Shown: in pieces, positions 8,561-16,447 of the stretch
How positions within the stretch are numbered: the stretch's first letter is position 1
How the letters are laid out: each line of letters begins with the position of its first letter
DNA from: Betaproteobacteria bacterium UBA6910
Lineage (GTDB): Bacteria; Pseudomonadota; Gammaproteobacteria; Burkholderiales; UBA6910
Length of the DNA stretch: 20,633 nt
Reading direction: 5' to 3'
Assembly: GCA_002451065.1 (NCBI GenBank)
Contig: DKBC01000355.1
Location: forward strand, 1 to 20,633
Position numbers and translations under genes: made by a program
Notes under the pieces: generated by a model
Told to the model about the DNA's origin: nothing
Databases searched by the model: none
What the model saw: the letters and a program-made list of their open reading frames with translations, nothing else

Positions 8561-10573
8561 ATGTTTGACAAGATCCTGATCGCGAACCGCGGAGAGATCG
8601 CCTGCCGCATCGCGAGAACCTGCCGCCGCCTCGGCGTGCGCACGGTCGCCGTCTACTCGGAGGCGGACCGCCATGCCTGGCACGTGGCCCTCGCCGACGA
8701 AGCTCATTTGCTCGGGGCGGCGCCGGCCCGGGAAAGCTACCTGCGGGGCGAGCGCATCATCGATACCGCGCTCGCGAGCGGCGCCGAGGCAATTCACCCC
8801 GGTTACGGCTTCCTTTCCGAGAACGCCGATTTCGCCGCGAGCTGCGAGCGGGCCGGAATCACTTTCATCGGCCCCCCGTCCGAAGCCATCCGCGCCATGG
8901 GCTCCAAGAGCGCGGCGAAGAGGATCATGGAGCAAGCCGGCGTGCCCCTGGTGCCGGGCTATCACGGGGAGGGCCAGGACGCCGACGTCCTGCGCCAGGC
9001 GGCGGAAGCCATCGGCTATCCGGTGCTCATCAAGGCATCCCTGGGCGGCGGCGGCAAGGGGATGCGCATCGTGGAGCGTCCGGGGGATTTTGCTCCGGCC
9101 CTCGCCTCGGCCCGGCGCGAAGCGCTCTCCGCCTTCGGCGACGACCGCGTGCTGGTGGAGAAATACCTGGACCGGCCGCGCCACATCGAGGTTCAGGTAT
9201 TCGCTGACCGGCACGGGAACGCGCTCCATCTTTTCGAGCGCGACTGCTCGTTGCAGCGGCGCCACCAGAAAGTGCTGGAAGAGGCGCCGGCCCCCGGGAT
9301 GACCCGGGAGCGCCGACGCGAAATGGGGCAGGCAGCGGTGGCCGCGGCCCGGGCCATCGGCTACACCAACGCAGGAACGGTGGAGTTCATCGCCGACGCG
9401 ACCGGCGCTTTCTATTTTATGGAAATGAACACGCGGCTCCAGGTCGAGCACCCGGTCACGGAGATGATCTCGGGGCAGGATCTGGTGGAATGGCAGTTAC
9501 GGGTGGCGGCCGGCGAACCCCTGCCCTGCACCCAGGACGATCTCGCCATCAACGGCCATGCCATAGAAGCGCGGGTGTACGCCGAGGATCCGGCTCGTGA
9601 TTTCCTGCCCTCCGTAGGCCGCATTTCCCATCTGCGGTTGCCCGAGCCGTCCACCCATGTGCGGGTGGACGCCGGCGTGCGCCAGGGCGACGAGATCGCC
9701 GTGTACTACGATCCCATGATCGCCAAGCTGATCGTCTGGGACCGGGATCGTCCGGGGGCGTTGCGCCGCCTGCGCAACGCTCTCCTCGACTTCCAGGTGG
9801 TGGGCGTCGCCACCAACCTGCAGCTGCTCTCCGCCGTGGCGGCTCACAGCGCCTTCGCCGGCGGCGATCTGGACACCGAACTCATCGAACGCCATCGCAG
9901 GGAACTGATGCCAGAAACCCAACCGGCCTCGGACGAGATCCTGGCCATCGCGGTGCTGGCGGAGTTGATGCGCATCGATGCCGAGGGGGCGCTGGTCGCC
10001 GCCGATTCACAAGACCCCCATTCGCCCTGGCATTCGCGCAACGGCTGGCGTCTCAACGAGGACAACCATCACACGTTGCTATTCCGGGACGGGGAACGGG
10101 AAGTCCCGGTCGTCGCCCACTACCGCCGGGGCCATTACCTGCTGGAGCTGCCCGGAGGGCCGCTGGCCGTGACAGGAGAACTGGATGCCCAGGGCGACAT
10201 GGTGGTGAACCTCGGCGGGGCCCGGAGGCGCGCCAGCGTCGTGCGCAAAGGGGAAGAGATCACCGTCATGGCGGGCAACTCGTGTCACCGGCTGGTCCTG
10301 TTCGATCCCCTGCTGCAGGCCATGGACCAGGAAGCGCCCGCCGGCACCCTCAATGCCCCGATGCCGGGAACCATCATCGAACTCCTGGTCAAAGAGGGGG
10401 ACGCGGTGGAGCGCGGCGCGCCCCTGCTGATCCTGGAGGCGATGAAGATGGAGCACACCATCACGGCCCCCGGTGCCGGTACCATCAAAGCCATCCGATT
10501 CGCCAAGGGTGAGCAGGTGCGGGAAGGCATGGAGTTGATCACCTTTGAACCGGCCGACGAAAGTAACTGTTGA
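8561..10573 (+). CDS. liuD: 3-methylcrotonyl-CoA carboxylase, alpha (biotin) subunit
   Basis: This 670-residue protein carries a biotin carboxylase domain (about 1-450) and a C-terminal biotinyl domain (about 595-666). The N-terminus MFDKILIANRGEIACRI, the ATP-grasp loop KASLGGGGKGMR, the FMEMNTRLQVEHPVTE active-site segment and a C-terminal EAMKMEHTI motif are all intact. The lysine at 629 (codon 10445-10447) is the biotin attachment site. The enzyme carboxylates biotin with bicarbonate and ATP and passes the group to liuB. The region between carboxylase and biotinyl domains is divergent, as usual for MCC-alpha. It lies 150 bases after liuC with only a weak ribosome binding site, so it may have its own transcript start, though no clear promoter is seen. 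Confidence 0.94.
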   Translation: MFDKILIANRGEIACRIARTCRRLGVRTVAVYSEADRHAWHVALADEAHLLGAAPARESYLRGERIIDTALASGAEAIHPGYGFLSENADFAASCERAGITFIGPPSEAIRAMGSKSAAKRIMEQAGVPLVPGYHGEGQDADVLRQAAEAIGYPVLIKASLGGGGKGMRIVERPGDFAPALASARREALSAFGDDRVLVEKYLDRPRHIEVQVFADRHGNALHLFERDCSLQRRHQKVLEEAPAPGMTRERRREMGQAAVAAARAIGYTNAGTVEFIADATGAFYFMEMNTRLQVEHPVTEMISGQDLVEWQLRVAAGEPLPCTQDDLAINGHAIEARVYAEDPARDFLPSVGRISHLRLPEPSTHVRVDAGVRQGDEIAVYYDPMIAKLIVWDRDRPGALRRLRNALLDFQVVGVATNLQLLSAVAAHSAFAGGDLDTELIERHRRELMPETQPASDEILAIAVLAELMRIDAEGALVAADSQDPHSPWHSRNGWRLNEDNHHTLLFRDGEREVPVVAHYRRGHYLLELPGGPLAVTGELDAQGDMVVNLGGARRRASVVRKGEEITVMAGNSCHRLVLFDPLLQAMDQEAPAGTLNAPMPGTIIELLVKEGDAVERGAPLLILEAMKMEHTITAPGAGTIKAIRFAKGEQVREGMELITFEPADESNC

Positions 10574-10575
10574 AT

Positions 10576-10986
10576 CACAGAGATCGAAATACAATTTGTT
10601 CCCTGCCTACCACAGCCTGCGTTAGCCCCTGAACCATGCGAATACTGGATGGCGACAAGCAGATCCCGCTACGCAACGTGCAGCTCTATCTCACTCCCAG
10701 GGAGGCGGAGAAGTTCTGCCAAGCTCTGAAGCTCCTGTTGGTTGATCCGGATGCGAACGAACACGAGCACGTCTTCGCGGAAGATGCGAGCCGGGAGATT
10801 TCCGTGTCGCTCCTAACGCCGGCGAAGCTGAGAGACCTGAGCGGCTATTCGAAGGCTGAGAGAAAAATGTTCGAGGAGAGGTAATTCAATCTCCTCTTCT
10901 GCAACGAAAATGCCAGGACCATTCCCGGTGCGGCAAGACTTGCGAACATTGCCCAGCCAGTTTCCGCGGCCTCTGAGATCTCTGTG
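10576..10986. repeat. Short inverted repeat flanking the 82-residue gene
   Basis: CACAGAGATC at 10576-10585 is matched exactly in reverse complement by GATCTCTGTG at 10977-10986, with partial similarity a few bases beyond. The pair brackets the small gene at 10636-10884 inside the liu cluster. The right copy sits in a run reading CCGCGGCCTCTGAGATCTCTGTGG, a style of ACAGAG-type dispersed repeat seen in several bacterial genomes. No target-site duplication was seen, so this may be chance or the remains of a small mobile cassette. Confidence 0.4.
10636..10884 (+). CDS. Conserved small protein of unknown function
   Basis: The 82-residue protein is soluble and charged. It begins MRILDGDKQIPLRNVQLYLT, followed by a helix reading PREAEKFCQALKLLLVDPDA and a strand-like EDASREISVSLLTPAKL. 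The pattern, a strand ending in YLT, an Arg-Glu-Ala helix, LLxDPxA, and an acidic 'EHEHV..ED..REI' strand, reminds me of small uncharacterised proteins scattered across bacteria. I cannot name the family. It is lower in GC than its neighbours by eye. It separates liuD from liuE and is flanked by a short inverted repeat. A real gene is supported by its protein-like pattern and isolated position; function is unknown. Confidence 0.65.
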   Translation: MRILDGDKQIPLRNVQLYLTPREAEKFCQALKLLLVDPDANEHEHVFAEDASREISVSLLTPAKLRDLSGYSKAERKMFEER

Positions 10987-11006
10987 GTGAGGGATACTGA
11001 TCATTC

Positions 11007-11912
11007 ATGAACCTTCCGAGACGCGCAAAGATCGTGGAGGTCGGGCCCCGGGACGGCCTGCAGAACGAGAATCGGACGGTGCCGGTTGCGGTAAAGATCG
11101 GGCTGATCGATCGCCTGGCCGACGCGGGATTGCAGGTGGTGGAGGCCGGAAGTTTCGTCTCTCCCAAGTGGGTGCCCCAGATGGCGGACAGTGGAGACGT
11201 GCTTCGGGGCATCGCCCGCAAGCCGGGCGTATCCTACCCGGTGCTGGTGCCCAACCTGAAGGGACTGGAGGTGGCGCTGGCCGCGGGGGCGGAGGAGATC
11301 GCGGTTTTTTCCGCGGCCAGCGAAACCTTCTCCCGGAAAAACACCAACTGCTCCGTCGCGGAGGGTCTGGAGCGTTTTCGGGACGTTTGCGACGCCGCGC
11401 GCCGCCACGGCATCCCCATCCGGGGCTATGTCTCCTGCGTGCTGGGATGCCCTTACGAAGGCGAGGTGAAGCCGGGTGCGGTCGCGGCGGTGGCGGAACA
11501 GCTAATGGCGCTCGGATGTTACGAAGTATCCCTGGGCGACACCATTGGCGTCGGCACGCCCGGCAAGACCAGGAGCATGATCGAGGCCGTGACCCGCAAT
11601 CTCCCCGTGGACAGGATCGCGGGTCATTTTCACGACACCTATGGCCAGGCGCTGGCCAACTGCTACGCGGCGCTGGATTGCGGGGTCGCGGTGCTGGACT
11701 CATCGATCGCGGGTCTGGGGGGATGCCCCTACGCCAAGGGCGCAACCGGCAACGTGGCTACCGAGGACGTGCTCTACATGCTCAATGGGCTCGGCATCGA
11801 GACCGGCGTCGATCTGGACCGGCTGATCGACGCGGGGGCTTACATCTGCGGAATCCTGGGGCGAGAAACGGCCTCGAAGACCGCCCGAGCCCTCCTCGCC
11901 AAGCGCGCCTGA
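11007..11912 (+). CDS. liuE: Hydroxymethylglutaryl-CoA lyase
   Basis: The 301-residue TIM-barrel enzyme cleaves HMG-CoA into acetoacetate and acetyl-CoA, the last step of leucine catabolism. The catalytic residues of HMG-CoA lyase are present: Arg15 and Asp16 in [10 protein letters not shown], the metal ligands His207 and His209 in GHFHDTYGQ, and Cys240 in the family signature [19 protein letters not shown]. Length fits bacterial members. It uses the HMG-CoA made by liuC. The gap of 122 bases before it contains the right arm of the repeat that brackets the small upstream gene. A DUF1289 gene follows after five bases and is probably co-transcribed. Confidence 0.95.
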   Translation: MNLPRRAKIVEVGPRDGLQNENRTVPVAVKIGLIDRLADAGLQVVEAGSFVSPKWVPQMADSGDVLRGIARKPGVSYPVLVPNLKGLEVALAAGAEEIAVFSAASETFSRKNTNCSVAEGLERFRDVCDAARRHGIPIRGYVSCVLGCPYEGEVKPGAVAAVAEQLMALGCYEVSLGDTIGVGTPGKTRSMIEAVTRNLPVDRIAGHFHDTYGQALANCYAALDCGVAVLDSSIAGLGGCPYAKGATGNVATEDVLYMLNGLGIETGVDLDRLIDAGAYICGILGRETASKTARALLAKRA

Positions 11913-11917
11913 TTGCC

Positions 11918-12142
11918 ATGAACCCGCCGAAGGACATCCCCTCTCCCTGCGTCAAGGTCTGCACTATGGATCCGGGGCGCGGCGTGTGCCTGGGGTGCTA
12001 CCGCACATTGGACGAAATCGGCGGCTGGGGAGTTTTCACCGCGACCCAGAAGCTGGCGGTGCTGGCGAGAATCAAGGAGCGGATCCGCTGGTGGGGACCG
12101 CCGGCCGGTACGGTCCCCGGTCCGGATGGGGGAACGGCATGA
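11918..12142 (+). CDS. DUF1289 small cysteine-rich protein
   Basis: The 74-residue protein matches the DUF1289 (PF06945) pattern: PSPCVKVCTMDPGRGVCLGC places four cysteines (11, 15, 24, 27) in a short N-terminal block, followed by YRTLDEIGGW and a helix with RIKERIRWW. The cysteines could hold a metal or iron-sulfur centre, but the biochemical role of the family is not established to my knowledge. The start is the ATG five bases after the HMG-CoA lyase stop; earlier codons in this frame lie inside liuE. DUF1289 proteins often accompany unrelated metabolic genes, so no link to leucine catabolism should be drawn. Confidence 0.85.
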   Translation: MNPPKDIPSPCVKVCTMDPGRGVCLGCYRTLDEIGGWGVFTATQKLAVLARIKERIRWWGPPAGTVPGPDGGTA

Positions 12143-12291
12143 GGGAAGCCAGACCCAGGTCGCTACTGACCCCGAGGTTCCGGTGGCGGAAATCGGGGCT
12201 GCCCCGGACGGGGTCAACCGCCCGGACCCGCAGCATCCCATAACCCGCACTTGGTCAAACAACGGCCGCGTTATCCACGGGAGGAAAAAAC

Positions 12292-12954
12292 ATGAGAAAC
12301 ACGGACATATTCGACTTGGATTTCACCACGCCGTCCGTCGTCCAACAACTCGCGAACCAGAAGATTTCGAGCGTCCACGTGCAAGCCGCCGAGACTCTGG
12401 CCGCGGAGGCCATCCATGAGCTGGAAGAAGCCATGGCCAAGGATTGCAGGGACGAGTCGGCATGGCGTCTCCTCGGGTCACTCTATATCGGAACGGACCG
12501 CATCAAGGATCTGAACGCTCTCGAAGAGAGGCACCGGGAGCTCTTTGGCACCGCGATCTTTACGATCCCTCAGCAGCGCCGGGTGCAGCGCACCCCCACC
12601 CGGAAGCTGTTCGACGTGCCGGCGCGCATTATCAAGGGCAGCCTGCCAGCCCCGAACGAGTTGGCAGCAGCATGCGCCGCCCCCGAAGGCGCCGAGTTCG
12701 ACTTTTCCCGGGTACGCGGGGCGGATGGCGACGGGCTGAACGAGTTGCGCGAGCTGTTCAGCCGCCTGCCGCGGGACCGGCGGCCCCACCTGCTGGGCAT
12801 AGAGCTGTTCATGGACGGACTGCTGAGGGCGGCTTCAAGCCCAAGCGGAACCAAACTCATGTGGCAGGTCCTGTTCGAATACCACCGGTTTGCGGGTAAC
12901 GAGGCCGCGGTCAGGGACCTCATGACCCGTTTCCGGGCCCGATTCCCCTCCTGA
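12292..12954 (+). CDS. STAS-like protein with flanking helical repeats (paralogue 1)
   Basis: I do not recognise a named family for this 220-residue cytoplasmic protein. Residues 58-86 (WRLLGSLYIG...LEERHRELFG) are mirrored by residues 190-219 (MWQVLFEYHRF...LMTRFRARF), giving two similar helical hairpins at both ends. The centre (residues 136-158) reads FDFSRVRGADGDGLNELREL, which resembles the strand-loop-helix of STAS/anti-anti-sigma-like domains. The phosphoacceptor-like position is Ala-Asp rather than Asp-Ser. It is followed 169 bases later by a clear paralogue alignable from end to end. The ATG at 12292 has an excellent GGGAGG seven bases upstream. Related betaproteobacterial proteins combine FimV/TPR-like segments with STAS regions, but this is similarity by memory. 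Confidence 0.75.
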   Translation: MRNTDIFDLDFTTPSVVQQLANQKISSVHVQAAETLAAEAIHELEEAMAKDCRDESAWRLLGSLYIGTDRIKDLNALEERHRELFGTAIFTIPQQRRVQRTPTRKLFDVPARIIKGSLPAPNELAAACAAPEGAEFDFSRVRGADGDGLNELRELFSRLPRDRRPHLLGIELFMDGLLRAASSPSGTKLMWQVLFEYHRFAGNEAAVRDLMTRFRARFPS

Positions 12955-12957
12955 TGA

Positions 12958-12976
12958 TTCCCGGGGTTTCCGGGAG
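12958..12976. terminator. Possible weak hairpin after paralogue 1
   Basis: Three bases after the stop of paralogue 1, TCCCGG (12959-12964) and CCGGGA (12970-12975) can pair around a five-base loop, with one extra wobble pair. There is no run of T after it, so intrinsic termination is doubtful; a second GGCGCC/GGCGCC hairpin lies at 13021-13036. Confidence 0.25.
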
Positions 12977-13081
12977 CAAAGCCAAGTCCGCCGGGACGCG
13001 CCTGCTCAATCGGGGTTGCCGGCGCCGCCTGGCGCCATCGAAGGATGAGCAATATGTCATATGTCGAAGGCATTAGCGCCC

Positions 13082-13109
13082 TTTACACTTTATATGGCTC
13101 GGTTAGACT
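13082..13109 (+). promoter_or_regulatory. Candidate sigma-70 promoter ahead of paralogue 2
   Basis: TTTACA (13082-13087), a 16-base spacer and TAGACT (13104-13109) form a -35/-10 pair in an unusually AT-rich pocket of a GC-rich region. The first 13 bases (CTTTACACTTTAT) equal the -35 region of the E. coli lac promoter, presumably by chance. The predicted start would be around 13116, only a few bases before the ATG at 13124 and overlapping the AGGAA ribosome binding site at 13110-13114. A very short leader or a different true -10 is therefore likely. Confidence 0.35.
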
Positions 13110-13123
13110 AGGAACCACAAATA

Positions 13124-13831
13124 ATGCACACGCCCGCCCGCGCCGTGACCCGCACCGATATCTTCAATCTGGACTTCACCTCCCCCGCCGCATTGGACGC
13201 TGCCGACGAGCAGCAGGATCTCGACGACATCACCACCTGGGCGCGCGAGACCATGCAGAAGCTGGAACAACTGATCGGCGACGGCTGCCGGGAGGACGCG
13301 GCTTGGCGCATGCTCGCCTCCCTTTACCTGGGAATGGACTACATCGACGCGTTCAGCGATCTCGAAGAGCGCCACGAGCGGGAATTCGGCGCCCCGATTT
13401 TCGTGAGCCTGCGCCAGCCCAAGGCGCGCCACCTCGGGGATCGACAGGTGTTCCAGATGCCTGCGCGCATCACCGAGGGAACCCTGCCGCCGGTCGAGGA
13501 AGTTCTGGCGGCCTGCGCCTCGGATGACGGCGCCGCCCTGGATTTTTCCCGGGTGCGCGGTGCCGACGGGCCCGGCCTCCGGGAAATCGCGGCTTTTCTT
13601 GGGCGCATGCCCCACAACGCCGACCGGCCGGAGATGCCGGGCATCGATCGGTTCATCGAGGGCCTGGTCAAGGCGGCCGAAAGCGCGTCGGGGACCCGGA
13701 ACATGTGGGACGTGCTGTTCACCTACAAACGGCTGATGAATGACGAGAAGGCATTCGACGAACTGGCCATCAAGTTCGCCGTCAAGTTCGGGGTTTCGCC
13801 GCCCTCCTTCGACCGGAGCTGTCTCTACTAG
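13124..13831 (+). CDS. STAS-like protein with flanking helical repeats (paralogue 2)
   Basis: This 235-residue protein is a full-length paralogue of the preceding gene. Shared blocks include TDIFNLDFT near the N-terminus, WRMLASLYLG...LEERHEREFGAPIF (61-93), MPARITEGTLPP (112-123), LDFSRVRGADGPGL (139-152) and MWDVLFTYKRL...FAVKFGVSPPSF (194-229). The two W-containing helical segments resemble each other, and the centre resembles a STAS strand-loop-helix. The C-terminal KFGVSPPSF is the 'F..SPP.W/F' ending seen in FimV-like helical segments of betaproteobacterial proteins. It starts with ATG at 13124 behind AGGAA. Its TAG stop shares the palindrome CTAG with the stop of the convergent MFS gene (13828-13831). 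Function unknown. Confidence 0.75.
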   Translation: MHTPARAVTRTDIFNLDFTSPAALDAADEQQDLDDITTWARETMQKLEQLIGDGCREDAAWRMLASLYLGMDYIDAFSDLEERHEREFGAPIFVSLRQPKARHLGDRQVFQMPARITEGTLPPVEEVLAACASDDGAALDFSRVRGADGPGLREIAAFLGRMPHNADRPEMPGIDRFIEGLVKAAESASGTRNMWDVLFTYKRLMNDEKAFDELAIKFAVKFGVSPPSFDRSCLY

Positions 13832-15105
13832 CGTTTCCCCCCCGCCATCCGGCGGGCGTCAGGCATCCGCCGGAGGCGCCAGATGGCGACCGGGCCCAGC
13901 AATCCCCCCAACCCCAGGGACGCCCAGGCCAGACCCCAAGCCCAGACCTCCGAACTGAGGGGCGGCGCCCGCCCCCAATCCAGCACCAGGCCGAATACCC
14001 AGGGCGCGACCGCCCCCGCACCGAAGCCAAGGACGGAGCGCAGGGAGTAGGCCGCGCCCAAGTAACGGGGGTGGATGAGTTCCGACAGTGAAGTGGAATG
14101 GATCGACGAGTCGCCCACGCCCGCGAAGTTGTATATCACTGCCACCCCGACCAGCAGCCAGATCGGCAGGCCCAGCATCCAGCCAAAAGCGAAAGAGCAG
14201 ACCAGGCTGGTGACGGAGAAGGCGAGGATGATCGCGGTGCGCCCCCAGCGATCGGACAGCGTCCCTCCCAGAATGCTGCCGAAAACGGCCACCAGATAGG
14301 TCAGCGCCGAGAGCGTCGCCCCCAGGCTGGCCGCCCCGGGGGTCACGCCCGAACCAAGTGAAAGCGCGACCGCCATGAAGGCCGGCAGCCACGCCCACAG
14401 GCCGAGCAGTTCCCACGCATGAAAAGTGTAGCCCCAGATGGAAAGCATGGCGGGCCTGTTCTTTATCACTGCCTTTAGCGCCGATCCGCCACCATCACCT
14501 TCGGGCAGTGGGTGCACCGTGTTCGGGACCTCGCGCAATACCCGGTACCCCAGGACCATGCCGAGCACCGGGCCGAGGGCGGTGAGCACCAGCCCCCCGC
14601 GCCAGCCGGCGAGAGGAATCATCGCGCTTACCATCAGCAACGATACGCCATAGCCCAGGGATGCCGCCGCCAGGTAAAAGCCCATGGCCCTCCCTTGACC
14701 CCTGCCCGCGAAGCGCTGGCTGATGATGGCGAGCCCCGGCGTGTACGACCCTCCCGAGCACAGCCCCGCGAATCCGTAGAGAACGAGGCCCGATACGAAA
14801 CTGTCAGCAACTACCGCAAACAGCAGCCCGCTCGCGGCCGCCGCCACTCCGGTCCAAAGGTAGGTGCGCTTCGCACCAAAGTGGTCGGACATAAAGCCCG
14901 CCAGGAACAGCGAAATCAGGAATCCCACGTGGTAGGCGGACTGAATCAGTCCCGCCTGCGCCGCGCTCATGCCCCAGTCCAGCTTGAGCAAAGGCAGCGC
15001 CGCGGAGTAAGCCGTGAACATGGTGGCGAAACCGAGCCGGGCCAGACAAAACAGCAGCAGCCAGGCGGTCTCCGGGGCGAAGGGCTGAGTTCGCGGGGGG
15101 CTCAA
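13828..15105 (-). CDS. Major facilitator superfamily transporter
   Basis: The 425-residue protein has about 12 hydrophobic segments in two halves. MFS loop motifs are visible in the first half (GFMSDHFGAKRTYL) and again in the second half (GGTLSDRWGRTAII). The most likely start is TTG at 15105, because its last bases overlap the stop of the CaiB/BaiF gene in TTGA and GGAG lies six bases upstream; an in-frame ATG 29 codons on would cut into the first membrane helix. Translational coupling to a CoA-transferase suggests uptake of a carboxylic acid that is then activated as a CoA thioester, but the substrate cannot be read from the sequence. Inner membrane. Confidence 0.88.
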   Translation of the reverse strand: MSPPRTQPFAPETAWLLLFCLARLGFATMFTAYSAALPLLKLDWGMSAAQAGLIQSAYHVGFLISLFLAGFMSDHFGAKRTYLWTGVAAAASGLLFAVVADSFVSGLVLYGFAGLCSGGSYTPGLAIISQRFAGRGQGRAMGFYLAAASLGYGVSLLMVSAMIPLAGWRGGLVLTALGPVLGMVLGYRVLREVPNTVHPLPEGDGGGSALKAVIKNRPAMLSIWGYTFHAWELLGLWAWLPAFMAVALSLGSGVTPGAASLGATLSALTYLVAVFGSILGGTLSDRWGRTAIILAFSVTSLVCSFAFGWMLGLPIWLLVGVAVIYNFAGVGDSSIHSTSLSELIHPRYLGAAYSLRSVLGFGAGAVAPWVFGLVLDWGRAPPLSSEVWAWGLAWASLGLGGLLGPVAIWRLRRMPDARRMAGGKR

Positions 15106-16310
15106 GCGCCGCTCCGTATCACGCCCGCCGCCTGCAGCGCCTCGATCTCGTCGCTGCTGTAGCCGGCTTGCTGGAGGATGTCCTCGTCATGCTCGCCGAG
15201 CATGGGAGCCGGACGGCGCACGGCGAACGCGAACTCGCTCAGCTTGAGGGGAAGCGCAAACTGGACCAGGTCGCCATCCACGGGATGGCGGCTTTCCACC
15301 ACCATGCCCCGGGCCGCAAACTGCGGATTCTTCAAAGCCTCCTCCAGCGTGAGCACCGGCGTCACGCAGCAGTCGGCGCGCGCGAACACCTCGCTCCAGT
15401 GGGACCGCGGACGGGCCGCGAAGATGGCCGCCACCTCTCGCTTCGCCCGCTCTCCGTCTTCGCCTTCAGCCAGATGCAGCGGCTTGAGATCCGGCCGCCC
15501 GAGAACGTCGCAGAAGGCGTCCCAGAACTTCCGCTCCAGTGCCGCCACCGCCATGTGGCGCCCGTCGGCGGTGCGGTAGATCCGGTAGCAGGGATGCCGT
15601 CCCGACAGCAGGTCCTCGCCCCGGGGGCGGGTGGCGCCCTCCTGGTTGAGGGTGGCCAAGGGCAGGACGGCATGCGCCAGCACCGCGTCGGCCATGGCTA
15701 CATCCACGTAGCGTCCGCGCCCTGTCTGGCGCGCGTCCAGCAGGGCGGCCAGGATTCCCATGGCGGCGGTGGCCGCGCCGCCGAGCAGGTCTCCCACCTG
15801 GAAATTGGGGATCACCGGGTCTCCTCCCCCGGGGCCGGTCTGGTCCGTCACTCCGGCGTAGGCGCAATAATTGAGATCATGCCCGGCGTGGTCACGGTAG
15901 GGTCCGTTCTGCCCGTAACCGGTGATGGCGCAGTACACGATGCGCGGATTCAGCGCCGACACCACTCCATAGCCGATACCCAGGCGATCCACGACGCCCG
16001 GGCGAAAGCTCTCCACCACGGCGTCTGATTTCGTGGCGAGCCGGAGAAAGACCTCGCGGCCCGCCGCCTGCCTCAGGTCCAGGCTCAGCGCCCGCTTGTT
16101 GCGATTGACACTAAGGAACAGCCCCGAATTGGCAACCTTCACCCGGCCCAGGGTCCGGCCGTAGTCGCCCACCCGCGGGTCCTCGATCTTGATCACGTCC
16201 GCCCCCAAGTCCGCCAGGTGCAGGGTGCACATGGGACCCGGTAGCAGGCGCGTGAGATCGAGAATCCGGATGCCGGCGAGGGGGGGCGGGCGTGGGACGG
16301 GGATCGGCAT
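15102..16310 (-). CDS. CaiB/BaiF family CoA-transferase, alpha-methylacyl-CoA racemase-like
   Basis: This 402-residue class III CoA-transferase family protein opens GIRILDLTRLLPGPMCTLHL, followed by DLGADVIKIEDP, the usual start of the family. The sequence GHDLNYCAYAG places the conserved aspartate at Asp145; the HDxNY form is typical of the alpha-methylacyl-CoA racemase subgroup, in which His and Asp invert the 2-methyl centre of branched acyl-CoAs. Also visible are ATAAMGILAALLDARQTGRG and the C-terminal GEHDEDIL. The ATG at 16310 is chosen because the family motif begins about 12 residues later; the frame extends 22 codons further but is unlike the family. Together with the MFS gene downstream it points to handling of a methyl-branched or other carboxylic acid. 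Confidence 0.87.
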   Translation of the reverse strand: MPIPVPRPPPLAGIRILDLTRLLPGPMCTLHLADLGADVIKIEDPRVGDYGRTLGRVKVANSGLFLSVNRNKRALSLDLRQAAGREVFLRLATKSDAVVESFRPGVVDRLGIGYGVVSALNPRIVYCAITGYGQNGPYRDHAGHDLNYCAYAGVTDQTGPGGGDPVIPNFQVGDLLGGAATAAMGILAALLDARQTGRGRYVDVAMADAVLAHAVLPLATLNQEGATRPRGEDLLSGRHPCYRIYRTADGRHMAVAALERKFWDAFCDVLGRPDLKPLHLAEGEDGERAKREVAAIFAARPRSHWSEVFARADCCVTPVLTLEEALKNPQFAARGMVVESRHPVDGDLVQFALPLKLSEFAFAVRRPAPMLGEHDEDILQQAGYSSDEIEALQAAGVIRSGA

Positions 16311-16324
16311 GGAAAGAATGCAGC

Positions 16325-16387
16325 ATTGTAGCGCCGGCCTGCGAGGGCACCACGGAATCGGGCCTCCACGGCCCAACCCCGTACAAT
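16325..16387. promoter_or_regulatory. Divergent promoter region with two TACAAT boxes
   Basis: In the 137-base gap between the CaiB/BaiF gene (minus) and the 87-residue gene (plus), TACAAT occurs on the minus strand at 16330-16325 and on the plus strand at 16382-16387. Each lies at a plausible -10 position for the gene it faces. Neither has a good -35 box at 17 bases, so this is only suggestive. Confidence 0.3.
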
Positions 16388-16447
16388 GGACCCCTGCCCA
16401 GGAATGAAGTCCGCTTTCACCCGGGCGAAACCGGAGGAACGGAACTC

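Noticed and set aside
7973-9451. Minus-strand open frame of 492 codons across liuC and liuD
   Set aside because: It crosses two well-supported plus-strand genes and shows no protein-like pattern.
13021-13036. GGCGCC-GCCT-GGCGCC hairpin as a terminator
   Set aside because: No T run follows and the arms are self-complementary hexamers likely to occur by chance in GC-rich DNA.
13045-13527. Plus-strand frame overlapping paralogue 2
   Set aside because: Its translation is Arg/Pro/His-rich and overlaps the conserved part of paralogue 2 in a different frame.
16311-16376. Earlier start for the CaiB/BaiF protein
   Set aside because: The extra 22 residues are Cys/Pro-rich and unlike the family; the family pattern begins just after the ATG at 16310.
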